Source: an uncultured Clostridia bacterium (lineage in GTDB: Bacteria > Bacillota > Clostridia > Lachnospirales > Anaerotignaceae). Taken from it: a DNA stretch of 64,000 bases. Every line of letters begins with the position of its first letter. The stretch's first letter is position 1. A model generated the notes under the pieces. It did no database searches. It saw only the letters and a list, made by a program, of their open reading frames with translations, and had not been told where the DNA came from. The position numbers and the translations under genes are program-made. Below are positions 54,974-64,000 of this stretch, piece after piece. Location of the stretch: the NCBI GenBank assembly GCA_944379995.1, contig CALWGF010000003.1:124001-188000 (forward strand). The letters are read 5' to 3'.

Positions 54974-55003
54974 AAAAAACACCGTTTTAAAACGGTGTTT
55001 TTA
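54974..55003. terminator. Terminator after dapB
   Basis: AAACACCGTTTT and AAAACGGTGTTT form a perfect stem flanked by A and T. It lies between dapB and the converging cobalamin gene and can serve both. Confidence 0.9.
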
Positions 55004-55495
55004 ATTTGGAACTTTTTCTTTATTTATTTTATATACATAATCTGATTTTTCTTTTAACAAATCGTCTACTGTTGTTCCAGTAAGTATAATATCCATATAT
55101 GCTTCCTTTTTGGAAAGTATATAACACAAATCCTCTTTTGATATATATTCTTTTTCAACTGCTTCAATAATACCATCTAATATAAGTACATCACATTCTC
55201 CAGTTTCAATTATTTTACGAGTAAAATTAAAAGCATTTTTTATTTCCATCAAAATATCTTTTTTTGTATTATCATCAAACTCATTTATATTTTCTCTTAT
55301 TTTTTCAAATCTAAATATTCTAAAATCAGGCTCAAGAGCTTTTAATGGTATTCCTTCTTTTGTATTATTATAGTCAAGAAATTGTATCATTATTACACTT
55401 AATCCTTCACCAACAGCACGTATACCTTGTCCTATTGCAAGAGTTGTTTTTCCTTTTCCTTCACCATAATATATAAATATATTACCTTTTCTCAC
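55001..55495 (-). CDS. cobO: Cob(I)alamin adenosyltransferase (CobO/BtuR type)
   Basis: A 164-residue P-loop enzyme that adds the adenosyl group to corrinoid. The phosphate loop is YYGEGKGKTTLA (about 10-20), VLILDGIIEAVEK replaces the usual VVLDEI, and LTGTTVDD matches the family LTGR region. It is a little shorter than typical BtuR, and the substituted motifs make substrate use less certain. The GTG start follows GGGAGAG. No other cobalamin gene is near. Confidence 0.75.
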   Translation of the reverse strand: MRKGNIFIYYGEGKGKTTLAIGQGIRAVGEGLSVIMIQFLDYNNTKEGIPLKALEPDFRIFRFEKIRENINEFDDNTKKDILMEIKNAFNFTRKIIETGECDVLILDGIIEAVEKEYISKEDLCYILSKKEAYMDIILTGTTVDDLLKEKSDYVYKINKEKVPN

Positions 55496-55524
55496 AGTAG
55501 TTTCTCTCCCGTTTTGTAAAATAA

Positions 55525-55548
55525 AAAAGGCAGGAAAACCCGCCTTTT
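55525..55548 (-). terminator. Terminator after the 65-residue gene
   Basis: AAAAGGC and GCCTTTT frame a G/C-rich stem with a T-rich stretch leftward. Confidence 0.75.
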
Positions 55549-55584
55549 ATGTTTTGTCAAAAATAGGTTATAACTTAAAATTTA

Positions 55585-55782
55585 TTAAACAGGAAAATTA
55601 CCTGTTTCTGTATCATTTATTACGTAATAACACATTTTTTCTTCAGGTTTATAATATATATCCATTGTTTTTATGTCTTTAACTTTTCCACCATTTGATT
55701 TCCAAGCTTCCTTTGCTGCGTCTTCCATATCCTTTACAACTGTCTGTACTCCCTGAAATTCAACAATAACTTTTGATTTCAT
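55585..55782 (-). CDS. Small conserved protein (DUF6465-like)
   Basis: A 65-residue protein starting MKSKVIVEFQGVQTVVKDMED and ending with YYKPEEKMCYYVIND. It resembles the short DUF6465 proteins of Clostridia, whose function is not known. GAGGGGG precedes the ATG, and a terminator follows, so it is a real single gene. Confidence 0.7.
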   Translation of the reverse strand: MKSKVIVEFQGVQTVVKDMEDAAKEAWKSNGGKVKDIKTMDIYYKPEEKMCYYVINDTETGNFPV

Positions 55783-55975
55783 AAAAATTTCCCCCTCTTT
55801 GTACTTACAACCAAAATAAGTTTTAATTAACTCTATCTTTTACAAATACAAAGACATGATACTAAATTAAAATATAATTGTCAATATTTCAGCATTTTTA
55901 AAACTTTACAATATGGTTATAAAAATATAATATTATTATATATTATGATATTAACTGATATATATTGTCAAAAAT

Positions 55976-56602
55976 TTATTCCTTTTCAACCTCTATTTTA
56001 GAAACAGATACTTCATATGCAACTCTTTCTTCTATAACATCATCTGTTTTTTTCTGATATATTCTACTTTGTACTCTTCCCCAAAGTTTTATATTATCTC
56101 CAACAGAAAGTTTTGATGTAAACTTTGCATTTCTGCCCCATACAATACAAGGTATGTAATCAGATTTATTATAGGCTCTATTTACAGCAATAAGTATATC
56201 TGATATTTCACGACCAAAAGGTGTTTCTCTATAAATAGGCTCTTTACATATAAAACCGTTTAAAAAAATCTGATTTGGATTTTTTTCCGAAAATTCATTT
56301 ACAACTTCTATTTTTCTTGCAAAAATAGTTAAAATTAATTTACTTTTTTTATCAGTATAATTATTATAACTCCTAAGTTGACCTGATATTTCTACTTTTG
56401 TCCCAATTTTTAAAACTTCTTTATCCATAAGCCTTTCAGAAATCATTACAGGAAGTATGTCCGCATTATCACTTAATCTCTCAACAGATACCTTAAATAT
56501 ATAAAAACCTTCACCATATACCTTATGACTAAAAACACACTCCTCTATAACATTACCACTGATGCTAACACAGTTATTTTCATAAATTCCATCTGTCTGC
56601 AT
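55976..56602 (-). CDS. SSB-like protein with two OB folds
   Basis: A 208-residue protein with two tandem OB-fold halves. The first covers about 10-105 (NCVSISGNVIEECVFSHKVYG, VEISGQLRSYNNYTDK), the second about 110-205 (NQIFLNGFICKEPIYRETPFG, DNIKLWGRVQSRIYQ). The second half looks most like single-stranded DNA-binding protein. It lacks the acidic C-terminal tip of the main SSB, so it is probably an accessory single-strand binding protein. Confidence 0.75.
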   Translation of the reverse strand: MQTDGIYENNCVSISGNVIEECVFSHKVYGEGFYIFKVSVERLSDNADILPVMISERLMDKEVLKIGTKVEISGQLRSYNNYTDKKSKLILTIFARKIEVVNEFSEKNPNQIFLNGFICKEPIYRETPFGREISDILIAVNRAYNKSDYIPCIVWGRNAKFTSKLSVGDNIKLWGRVQSRIYQKKTDDVIEERVAYEVSVSKIEVEKE

Positions 56603-56728
56603 CTAATTCTACCCCTCTCTTTAGAACTTTTTAAAAAAGTTATTTAATTCTTATGATAAATAAATTTTATTCAGAAATTTTATTTTTAGAAGTATTTTAT
56701 AAAAAAATAAAAAAATATATATACACCA

Positions 56729-56755
56729 CAAAAAACCTTGCGTTAAAACGCAAGG
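56729..56755 (-). terminator. Terminator after the 99-residue gene
   Basis: CCTTGCGTT (56736-56744) and AACGCAAGG (56747-56755) form a perfect 9-bp stem, followed leftward by a T-run. Confidence 0.85.
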
Positions 56756-56775
56756 CAAATAAAAATCCATTTTAA

Positions 56776-57075
56776 TTATCTTTCAAGGTCTGTTTTGAAT
56801 ATAAATGCAAGTTTTACACAATCAATACCTATTATCATAGTAAAATCATCTTTTTTATAAACCATAGGTTTTCCACCTTTTTTAACCACTACTGCATCAA
56901 TACGTTTATCATTATTATCCCAATAAGAAAGTATTGAGAAATCATCATTACTCTTAACTACCCAATTATAATTTATAAGAGGTTTAATGTAAAACTCTCC
57001 ATCACAACCAAAATATTCCATTATTTTTTTTTGTGAACTAATAAAATTATGAACAAACTCACTACTTTCCAACAT
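56776..57075 (-). CDS. Hypothetical protein
   Basis: A 99-residue soluble protein beginning MLESSEFVHNFISSQKK. It has no membrane segment or metal motif and I do not recognise its family. CGGAGGA precedes the ATG and a terminator follows, which supports a real single gene between uvrA and the OB-fold gene. Confidence 0.65.
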   Translation of the reverse strand: MLESSEFVHNFISSQKKIMEYFGCDGEFYIKPLINYNWVVKSNDDFSILSYWDNNDKRIDAVVVKKGGKPMVYKKDDFTMIIGIDCVKLAFIFKTDLER

Positions 57076-57156
57076 TATAATCCTCCGAAAATCTTTTGTT
57101 TATCTATATATTTAATATCCTACTTTTATAACAACTCTTTGTCAATAGTTTTTAAA

Positions 57157-57194
57157 AAAAAGAAAGATATCCTTTATTTTACAGAATATCTTTC
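57157..57194 (-). terminator. uvrA terminator
   Basis: GAAAGATAT (57162-57170) pairs with ATATCTTTC (57186-57194), followed leftward by eight T. It lies about 35 bp past the uvrA stop codon. Confidence 0.8.
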
Positions 57195-57228
57195 ATCAAA
57201 ATAATACAAAAATATATATTTATTTACA

Positions 57229-60075
57229 TTATTTTCTTACAGATTTTTCTAATACAGGTTTTAAATATTTACCTGTATAAGAACCAACTACATTACACAC
57301 TTCCTCTGGAGTACCTTTTGCAACAACTGTTCCTCCACCACTGCCACCTTCTGGACCAAGGTCTATAATATAATCAGCTGTTTTTATAACATCAAGATTA
57401 TGTTCTATTACAACAACAGAATTTCCACCTTCTGCAAGTCTTTGAAGTATATTTACAAGTTTATGGACATCTGCTGTATGAAGTCCTGTTGTAGGCTCAT
57501 CAAGTATATACATTGTCTTACCTGTACTTCTTCTGCTAAGTTCTGTTGCCAATTTTACTCTTTGTGCCTCTCCTCCAGAAAGTGTTGTTGATGACTGTCC
57601 AAGCTGAACATAAGAAAGACCAACATCATATAATGTTTGAAGTTTATTTTTTATTTTTGGTATATTTTCAAAAAACTCAAGTGCCTCTTCAACAGTCATA
57701 TCAAGTACATCTGAAATTGTTTTACCTTTATACTTAACTTCAAGAGTTTCTCTGTTATATCTTTTGCCATGACAAACTTCACAAGGAACATATATATCCG
57801 GTAAAAAGTGCATCTCTATTTTTATAATACCATCACCAGAACAAGCCTCACATCTTCCACCTTTTACATTAAAACTAAATCTACCTTTTTGGTATCCTCT
57901 CATTTTTGCTTTAGTAGTTTGTGCAAAAACATCTCTTATAATATCAAAAAGCCCTGTATATGTTGCAGGATTTGAGCGTGGTGTTCTTCCTATTGGTGAT
58001 TGGTCAATATTTATAACTTTATCAAGATTTTCAAGACCTATCATATCTTTATGTTTTCCGGGACGAACTTTTCCTCTGTTTAAATCTCTGTTTAATCTCT
58101 TAAAAAGTATTTCATTAACAAGAGAAGATTTTCCAGAGCCAGAAACACCTGTAATACAAGTTATTATTCCAAGAGGAATATCAACATTTATATTTTTAAG
58201 ATTATTTTCAGAAGCACCTTTTATTTTAAGCATATTATCTTTATTTGGTTTTCTTCTTTCTTTTGGAACTTCAATATATTTTCTTCCGCTTAAATATGCT
58301 CCTGTAATAGAGTTTTCACAATTTTTTATATCTTCAACAGTACCAGCACAAACAAGCTCTCCGCCACCTTTTCCGGCATTTGGACCTATGTCAACTATAT
58401 AATCACATTCAAGCATAGTATCTTCATCATGTTCAACAACAATAAGAGAATTTCCTATATCTCTAAGATGTTTAAGAGTTTTTAAAAGTTTATCATTATC
58501 CCTTTGGTGAAGTCCTATACTAGGCTCATCAAGTATATAAAGCACGCCAACAAGACCAGAACCTATTTGTGTTGCAAGACGTATTCTTTGTGACTCACCA
58601 CCAGAAAGTGTTCCTGCTGACCTTGAAAGTGTTAAATAATCAAGACCAACATCTATAAGAAAACCTATTCTTGCATTTATTTCTTTTAATATTCTTTCTG
58701 CTATCATATTTTCTCTTTCTGTAAGTTCAAGAGAATTAAAGAAATTTTGAATATCTGTTATAGACATATCTGTTACTTCAGAAATATTTTTACCATTTAT
58801 AGTTATTGCAAGTATTTCTGGTCTTAAACGTCTACCTTTACATGAAGGACAAGTTACATTAGTCATAAAATTTTCATATTCTCCACGCATAAATTCAGAA
58901 GTTTCTGAATATCTTCTTTGTAGATTATTTATTATACCTTCAAAACTATAATCATATGTTCCTTTACCATTTACACCAGTATAAGTTATACGAACTTTTT
59001 CGCCATTTGTACCATAAAATATTATATTTTTGGCTTCTTCTGAAAGTTCCTCAAAAGGAACTTCAAGGCTAAAATTATATTTCTCTGCAAGAGCCTGAAA
59101 AAGCACACCTGTCATACTTTCTGTATTTGATATAGAATTATATCCTGGTGCTATTATTGCACCTTGTAATATAGAAAGATTTGGATTAGGTACTATTAAA
59201 ACAGGGTCAAATTTCATTTGCATACCAAGACCTGTACATTCTGAACAAGCTCCAGCAGGATTATTAAATGAAAACATTCTTGGTTCTATTTCTGGAAGAT
59301 TTATACCACAATCAGGGCAAGAGAAATTTTGACTAAATACAAGCTCACTTTCTCCACTATTTATATCAACTGTAAGAAGACCTCCAGAAAGTGTCATAAC
59401 GTTTTCAATAGACTCTGTAAGCCTTTTTTGCATACCTTCTTTTATTACAAGTCTATCAACAACAATTTCTATTGTATGTTTTTTATTTTTTTCAAGTTTT
59501 ATTTCTTCTGTAAGTTCATATATAACACCATCAATTCTTACACGTGCATATCCGCTTTTTGATGCATCTTTAAGAAGTTTTACATGTTCACCTTTTCGAC
59601 CTCTTACAACAGGTGCAAGAAGTTGTATTTTTGTTCTTTCAGGTAATTCTGTAATCTGGTCTACAATTTGGTCTATTGTTTGTTTTTTAATTTCTTTACC
59701 ACACTTAGGACAATGTGGTATACCTATTCTTGCAAAAAGTAGTCTTAAATAATCATATATTTCTGTAACTGTTCCAACTGTTGAACGTGGATTATGGCTT
59801 GTTGTTTTTTGGTCTATTGAAATAGCTGGTGAAAGTCCTTCTATATATTCAACATCTGGTTTTTCCATTTGACCTAAAAACTGTCTTGCATATGAAGAAA
59901 GTGACTCTACATATCTTCTTTGACCTTCAGCATATATTGTATCAAAAGCAAGTGATGATTTTCCTGAACCAGAAACACCTGTAAAAACAATAAATTTATC
60001 TCTTGGTATTTCAAGATTTATATTTTTTAAATTATGTTCTTTTGCTCCTCTTATTATTATTTTATCTTTAGACAT
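57229..60075 (-). CDS. uvrA: Excinuclease ABC subunit A
   Basis: A 948-residue damage-recognition ATPase of nucleotide excision repair. There are two ABC ATPase modules, with Walker [10 protein letters not shown] near residue 35 and again near 640, signatures [12 protein letters not shown] and [12 protein letters not shown], and zinc-binding Cys pairs in CPKCGKE, CPDCG/CSECTG and [24 protein letters not shown] precedes the ATG; a TTG two codons earlier sits too close to it. It follows uvrB by 21 bp in the same operon. Confidence 0.97.
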   Translation of the reverse strand: MSKDKIIIRGAKEHNLKNINLEIPRDKFIVFTGVSGSGKSSLAFDTIYAEGQRRYVESLSSYARQFLGQMEKPDVEYIEGLSPAISIDQKTTSHNPRSTVGTVTEIYDYLRLLFARIGIPHCPKCGKEIKKQTIDQIVDQITELPERTKIQLLAPVVRGRKGEHVKLLKDASKSGYARVRIDGVIYELTEEIKLEKNKKHTIEIVVDRLVIKEGMQKRLTESIENVMTLSGGLLTVDINSGESELVFSQNFSCPDCGINLPEIEPRMFSFNNPAGACSECTGLGMQMKFDPVLIVPNPNLSILQGAIIAPGYNSISNTESMTGVLFQALAEKYNFSLEVPFEELSEEAKNIIFYGTNGEKVRITYTGVNGKGTYDYSFEGIINNLQRRYSETSEFMRGEYENFMTNVTCPSCKGRRLRPEILAITINGKNISEVTDMSITDIQNFFNSLELTERENMIAERILKEINARIGFLIDVGLDYLTLSRSAGTLSGGESQRIRLATQIGSGLVGVLYILDEPSIGLHQRDNDKLLKTLKHLRDIGNSLIVVEHDEDTMLECDYIVDIGPNAGKGGGELVCAGTVEDIKNCENSITGAYLSGRKYIEVPKERRKPNKDNMLKIKGASENNLKNINVDIPLGIITCITGVSGSGKSSLVNEILFKRLNRDLNRGKVRPGKHKDMIGLENLDKVINIDQSPIGRTPRSNPATYTGLFDIIRDVFAQTTKAKMRGYQKGRFSFNVKGGRCEACSGDGIIKIEMHFLPDIYVPCEVCHGKRYNRETLEVKYKGKTISDVLDMTVEEALEFFENIPKIKNKLQTLYDVGLSYVQLGQSSTTLSGGEAQRVKLATELSRRSTGKTMYILDEPTTGLHTADVHKLVNILQRLAEGGNSVVVIEHNLDVIKTADYIIDLGPEGGSGGGTVVAKGTPEEVCNVVGSYTGKYLKPVLEKSVRK

Positions 60076-60096
60076 ATTCAATCCTTTCCTTTTATT

Positions 60097-62082
60097 TTAT
60101 TCATCTAACATTTTTTTCAAATTTATAATTTCATCTCTTAAAGCAGCAGCTTTTTCAAAGTGTAAATCAGAAGCAGCCATTTTCATTTCTTTATCAAGTT
60201 TTTTAATATATTTTTTAAGTTCATCAATACTCATAGACTCTGGGTCTTTATCAAGACCTTTTTTAGTTTTTTCGTCAACAGCTTTTGTTGCTTGTATAAC
60301 ATCATGAACTTTTTTCTTTATAGTTTTTGGTACAATTCCATGAAGCTCATTATATTCTTTCTGTATATTACGTCTTCTTGATGTTTCTTCTATTGCTCTT
60401 TTCATACTATCTGTCATTACATCAGCATACATTATAACATGCCCATTTGAATTTCTTGCAGCACGCCCTATTGTTTGTATAAGAGAAGTTTCAGAACGAA
60501 GGAAACCTTCTTTATCAGCATCAAGTATTGCAACAAGAGAAACTTCCGGAATGTCAAGACCCTCTCTCAAAAGATTTATACCTACAAGTACATCAAACAC
60601 GTCCATTCTTAAATCCCTTATTATTTCAAGTCGTTCGAGAGTGTCTATATCTGAATGAAGGTATCTTACCTTCACTCCAGCCTCTTTCATATATTCTGTA
60701 AGTCTTTCTGCCATTTTTTTAGTAAGAGTTGTTATAAGAACTTTATCACCTTTTTCAGTTGTATTCTTAACTTCATTTAAAAGGTCATCTATTTGTCCGT
60801 CAATAGGTCGAACATCTATTTTAGGGTCTAAAAGACCTGTTGGACGTATAATCTGTTCTACTGTATTTTGAGAATGTTCTTTTTCGTATACTGAAGGTGT
60901 AGCAGATACAAATAATATTTGATTTATTTTACTTTCAAATTCATCAAATTTTAAAGGTCTGTTATCTAATGCAGAAGGTAATCTAAAACCAAAATCAACA
61001 AGAGTATTTTTTCTTGAGCGGTCACCTTCATACATACCTCTTATTTGAGGAATTGAAACATGAGACTCATCTGCAATTATTAAAAAATCTTCTGGGAAGA
61101 AGTCTATAAGAGTGTTTGGTGTACTTCCAGCTTCTCTTAAAGAAAGATGTCTTGAATAATTTTCTATACCAGAACAAAATCCCATTTCTCTCATCATTTC
61201 AATATCATAGTTAGTTCTTTGTTCAAGTCTTTGAGCTTCAAGAAGTTTATCTTCTCTTTTTAATTCATCAAGTCTTTTATAAAGTTCTTCCTCTATTCTC
61301 TGTATTGCTATTTTAAGTTTTTCAGATGTTGTTACATAATGAGAAGCAGGAAATATTGCAACATGATTTCTTTCTCCTAAAACTTCACCTGTAAGAATAT
61401 CTATTTCTGTTATTTTCTCTATTTCATCACCAAAAAAATCAACTCTTATAGCACTTTCAGACTGTCCTGCTGGTATAATTTCAAGTACATCGCCTCTTAC
61501 TCTAAATGTACCTCTTTGAAAATCCATATCATTTCTATCATATTGTATTTCTATAAGTTTTCTTATAACATCATCTCTGTCTTTTTCCATACCTGTACGA
61601 AGGGAAATCATAAGTTCTTTATAATCTTCTGGGTCACCAAGACCATATATACAAGAAACACTTGCAACAATAATAACATCTTTTCTTTCAAGTAATGCTG
61701 CTGTTGCTGAATGTCTAAGTTTATCTATTTCATCATTTACAGAAGAGTCTTTTTCTATATAAGTATCTGTACTTGGAACATAAGCCTCCGGCTGATAATA
61801 ATCATAATAGCTGACAAAGTATTCCACTGCATTCTCAGGGAAAAACTCTTTAAACTCATTATAAAGCTGTGCTGCAAGGGTTTTATTATGTGCTATTACC
61901 AACGTAGGCTTTTGTATTTTTTCTATTATATTAGCCATTGTAAATGTTTTTCCTGAGCCTGTAACACCTAACAAAGTCTGATATTTCAAGCCTTTATTAA
62001 AACCTTCTGATATATTTTCTATTGCTTGGGGTTGGTCACCTGTTGGTTTATATTCTGAATGGATTTTAAATAATTTATCCAA
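60097..62082 (-). CDS. uvrB: Excinuclease ABC subunit B
   Basis: A 661-residue helicase-like repair protein that verifies damage and recruits UvrC. Walker A is GVTGSGKT (about 38-45), the beta-hairpin motif is [21 protein letters not shown], and helicase motifs include IGRAARN; the UVR domain ends the protein ([12 protein letters not shown]). The TTG at 62082 follows GGAGGTG with normal spacing; an upstream in-frame ATG at 62127 has no ribosome site. uvrA follows it in the operon. Confidence 0.97.
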   Translation of the reverse strand: MDKLFKIHSEYKPTGDQPQAIENISEGFNKGLKYQTLLGVTGSGKTFTMANIIEKIQKPTLVIAHNKTLAAQLYNEFKEFFPENAVEYFVSYYDYYQPEAYVPSTDTYIEKDSSVNDEIDKLRHSATAALLERKDVIIVASVSCIYGLGDPEDYKELMISLRTGMEKDRDDVIRKLIEIQYDRNDMDFQRGTFRVRGDVLEIIPAGQSESAIRVDFFGDEIEKITEIDILTGEVLGERNHVAIFPASHYVTTSEKLKIAIQRIEEELYKRLDELKREDKLLEAQRLEQRTNYDIEMMREMGFCSGIENYSRHLSLREAGSTPNTLIDFFPEDFLIIADESHVSIPQIRGMYEGDRSRKNTLVDFGFRLPSALDNRPLKFDEFESKINQILFVSATPSVYEKEHSQNTVEQIIRPTGLLDPKIDVRPIDGQIDDLLNEVKNTTEKGDKVLITTLTKKMAERLTEYMKEAGVKVRYLHSDIDTLERLEIIRDLRMDVFDVLVGINLLREGLDIPEVSLVAILDADKEGFLRSETSLIQTIGRAARNSNGHVIMYADVMTDSMKRAIEETSRRRNIQKEYNELHGIVPKTIKKKVHDVIQATKAVDEKTKKGLDKDPESMSIDELKKYIKKLDKEMKMAASDLHFEKAAALRDEIINLKKMLDE

Positions 62083-62118
62083 AAAATCACCTCCATTATA
62101 AATTTTGATATGAACACT

Positions 62119-62196
62119 GGTAGCCAAAATTCGTAATTATCACATATTCAGTGAATATGCAAAATTGGCTTATTACGAATTAAGGTCACCAAAATT
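62119..62196. repeat. Nested inverted and direct repeats between uvrB and a recombinase
   Basis: ATTCGTAAT (62129-62137) and ATTACGAAT (62172-62180) are inverted; between them CATATTCA and TGAATATG (62143-62159) form a palindrome. GGT..CCAAAATT occurs as a direct repeat at 62119-62131 and 62184-62196. Such nested repeats beside a tyrosine recombinase gene look like a recombination site, but they could also be a uvrB operator. Confidence 0.5.
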
Positions 62197-62319
62197 ATTT
62201 TTTTAAACATTTAAACACTATATAACACTATATGGATTAAAAATTTTATTGTATATTTAATGACACTAAAAATTATATCATATAAAAATAATAAAGTATA
62301 CAAATATTATCATATTTAC

Positions 62320-62331
62320 AAACATTTGTTC
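62320..62331 (-). promoter_or_regulatory. Possible LexA (SOS) box
   Basis: The minus strand reads GAACAAATGTTT, which fits the Firmicutes GAACNNNNGTTY motif. It is about 240 bp upstream of uvrB and touches the end of the recombinase gene. In AT-rich DNA one match is weak evidence. Confidence 0.3.
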
Positions 62332-63605
62332 TAATTTATATCTTTTATATCAATATATATATCTAATAAAGGTTCTTTTACATCATTGTTATAATCAAAA
62401 ATATCTTCTTCTAAAAATTCTAATATTTCTTCAGTAGTATCGGCAGCAATTTGTTTATTATCACCATACACATCCACAGTTATTATTTCTTTTGAATGCC
62501 CCATAAGATTTGAAATTACTTTAGGATTAAATTTATTTTTTAAAAGTATAGTACAATAAGTAGCTCTTAAATCATGCCATCTTATATTAGGCAAATCATT
62601 TTCAGCTAATATTTTCTTAAAATATTTATATTGAAATCCTTTACTTCTTGAATTTCCATATGTTGAACAACAAATATATCCATTATCAACAAAAGTATTT
62701 TTTCTTCTTTTTTTATTTTTTTCATATATTTCTTTTTCATTTAATATTGCTTCAAAAACATAATCAGGTATCTTTAATGTTCTATAACTAGATACTGTTT
62801 TTAGTTTAACTTCTTGTTTAGTCAATGTTTTTGGTTTATAATAAATATCATTCTCAATTTTTCTACCAAGTTGTCGCTGAATAGTTAATGTCTGTGCTAT
62901 AAAATCTATATCACTATACTTTAAACCAATTATTTCACTTCTTCTTAAACCCATAAGCACACTAAATAATACTTGTAAATATATAGGAGTATCTTTACTT
63001 GCATTTATCAAAGTATATACTTGTTCTAAATTTAATGTTTTTTGATAATTTATATTTCTAACATGATATTTATTTTTTTTAATTGTTTTTGGTAATGGTA
63101 CTCCTTCTGCTGGATTTATAGATATCATTTTTTTACTGATAGCATATTTCATAGAAACATTCATTACTGTTTTTACAAGACGTACCATTGAAGGTGATAT
63201 AAGAGAAATTTTGTTATACATAGACTGTATATCCCCACGATGTAATTCATATAACTTTTTTTTACCTATTTGAGGTATAATATGATTATATGCAACATTA
63301 CGATATGAAATATAAGTATTATAGCTATTTACCCTATTTTTTATATCTTCTTCTACCCAATAAACAAGAAAATCAGCCATACTAATATTAGCATATACAA
63401 TATAAGTATTAGAATATAATTCACCTACAGTAATATCTCTAGCTATATTAGCTTCTTTTTCTGTATTAAAACCTGATTTCTGCTGAATTTTTTTTGAACC
63501 ATCTATATATTTCAATATAACTCTATATCCAAATTTATTTTTTATAGGAAATACATTTTTTACTTCCCAATCTATATAATTTTGTAAATTCATATCTATA
63601 TTCAT
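62331..63605 (-). CDS. Tyrosine recombinase/integrase
   Basis: A 424-residue phage-type integrase. The N-terminal arm-binding domain covers about 20-70, the core-binding domain about 80-180 (MADFLVYWVEEDI), and the catalytic domain about 200-385. Catalytic residues are seen in LRRSEIIGL (Arg), HDLRATY (His, Arg), MGHSK (His) and VDVYGD (Tyr, about 380). It is complete. A second recombinase gene lies 32 bp upstream on the same strand, so the two are probably co-transcribed parts of another mobile element. Confidence 0.88.
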   Translation of the reverse strand: MNIDMNLQNYIDWEVKNVFPIKNKFGYRVILKYIDGSKKIQQKSGFNTEKEANIARDITVGELYSNTYIVYANISMADFLVYWVEEDIKNRVNSYNTYISYRNVAYNHIIPQIGKKKLYELHRGDIQSMYNKISLISPSMVRLVKTVMNVSMKYAISKKMISINPAEGVPLPKTIKKNKYHVRNINYQKTLNLEQVYTLINASKDTPIYLQVLFSVLMGLRRSEIIGLKYSDIDFIAQTLTIQRQLGRKIENDIYYKPKTLTKQEVKLKTVSSYRTLKIPDYVFEAILNEKEIYEKNKKRRKNTFVDNGYICCSTYGNSRSKGFQYKYFKKILAENDLPNIRWHDLRATYCTILLKNKFNPKVISNLMGHSKEIITVDVYGDNKQIAADTTEEILEFLEEDIFDYNNDVKEPLLDIYIDIKDIN

Positions 63606-63637
63606 AATAAATAACCCCTATACACTATCTATACTGT

Positions 63638-64000
63638 CTATACTGGTATAAATTTATTGTTCATAAATGCAATAATGTTTTCATCATCATTTATAATTCC
63701 ACAATAATATTCAAATGTTGTACTAATAGAACTATGCCCTAAAAGTGCAGAAATTTGAGAAAGTGGTACTGACTTTTCAATTAAAATAGTTGCATACATA
63801 TGTCTTAAACTATGTACACTTATTACTGGAATTCCATTTCTTTTACAAAGCTTTGTAAGAGCAATATTCATAGCAGACATACTATGTGGTCTTCCATTTT
63901 TCTGACAACTAATATATCCATTGTCTTCATAAATATCTCCTAAACGCAATTTATCTAAATTAACTTGTAATCTTCTATTTTCTAACTCATTCAAAACTAA
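63638..64000 (-). CDS. Tyrosine recombinase, 5' end beyond the window
   Basis: The visible 120 residues form the C-terminal catalytic half of an integrase: SVHSLRHMYATIL (His, Arg), LLGHSSISTTFEYY (His and probable Tyr nucleophile). The first catalytic Arg must lie beyond the window. The frame stays open to base 64000, so the TTG at 63994 need not be the start. It differs clearly from its neighbour, so it is a second recombinase and not a frameshifted part of it. Confidence 0.8.
   Translation of the reverse strand, partial: LVLNELENRRLQVNLDKLRLGDIYEDNGYISCQKNGRPHSMSAMNIALTKLCKRNGIPVISVHSLRHMYATILIEKSVPLSQISALLGHSSISTTFEYYCGIINDDENIIAFMNNKFIPV

Noticed and set aside
62331..64000. One integrase gene broken by a frameshift
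   Set aside because: The left gene has a full set of domains and catalytic residues, and the right one has its own His-Arg-His-Tyr set, so they are two genes.
1..64000. tRNA or rRNA genes
   Set aside because: No cloverleaf with a GTTCRANNC arm or rRNA-like conserved block was noticed; a covariance search would settle this.

Overview
The window is very AT-rich, densely coded DNA from a low-GC, endospore-forming anaerobe of the Clostridia; I cannot name the genus. The lineage is suggested by strong AGGAGG-type ribosome sites with frequent TTG and GTG starts, a nine-gene V-type ATPase operon in the order ntpF-I-K-E-C-G-A-B-D, an alpha/beta-type small acid-soluble spore protein, a collagen-like exosporium-type protein, and PerR, GntR and Lrp regulators. 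No rRNA, tRNA or CRISPR array was seen.

Layout. 1-10,100 is ordinary chromosome: a membrane M23 peptidase, trmL, a perR-like gene, a GntR regulator next to ilvD with a palindromic operator inside the ilvD promoter, two small HTH regulators, an Lrp-type regulator with an aminotransferase, an AIR-synthase-like protein and a VanW protein. 10,250-20,850 is a leftward seven-gene operon of an ABC transporter with VWA/BatA-type and other membrane proteins. 21,000-29,340 holds a UvrD-like helicase, a glycosyltransferase-aminotransferase-hisC operon, a flavodoxin-like protein, and a glycosyltransferase lying directly upstream of a collagen-like surface protein.

29,501-39,343 is an integrated mobile element of about 9.8 kb, and the main finding. 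It is bounded by a perfect 47-bp direct repeat that is the 3' coding end of ntpD (V-ATPase subunit D). The intact ntpD (39,269-39,946) now ends in element-supplied codons, while the original last codons, stop and operon terminator lie stranded at 29,417-29,547. The element carries a tyrosine integrase, an excisionase-like HTH protein, a D12-type adenine methylase with a DVPY motif, an unknown protein, a 59-residue protein, an S-layer-homology surface protein and a serine recombinase. About half of it is non-coding and rich in repeats: a duplicated leader-like module with a seven-codon ORF, a 48-bp tandem array, a hairpin cluster, and a perfect consensus promoter pointing antisense into the S-layer gene.

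39,269-47,758 is the V-ATPase operon; its proteolipid keeps the residues that bind sodium in the Enterococcus hirae rotor. 48,504-62,082 holds a HAD phosphatase, a NUDIX protein without a normal start codon, hslO, a methyltransferase, the spore protein, a lysine riboswitch ahead of asd-dapA-dapB, a cobalamin adenosyltransferase, an OB-fold protein and the uvrB-uvrA operon. The right edge has two tandem tyrosine recombinases, one cut by the window end, beside a nested repeat cluster upstream of uvrB that may be another integration site.
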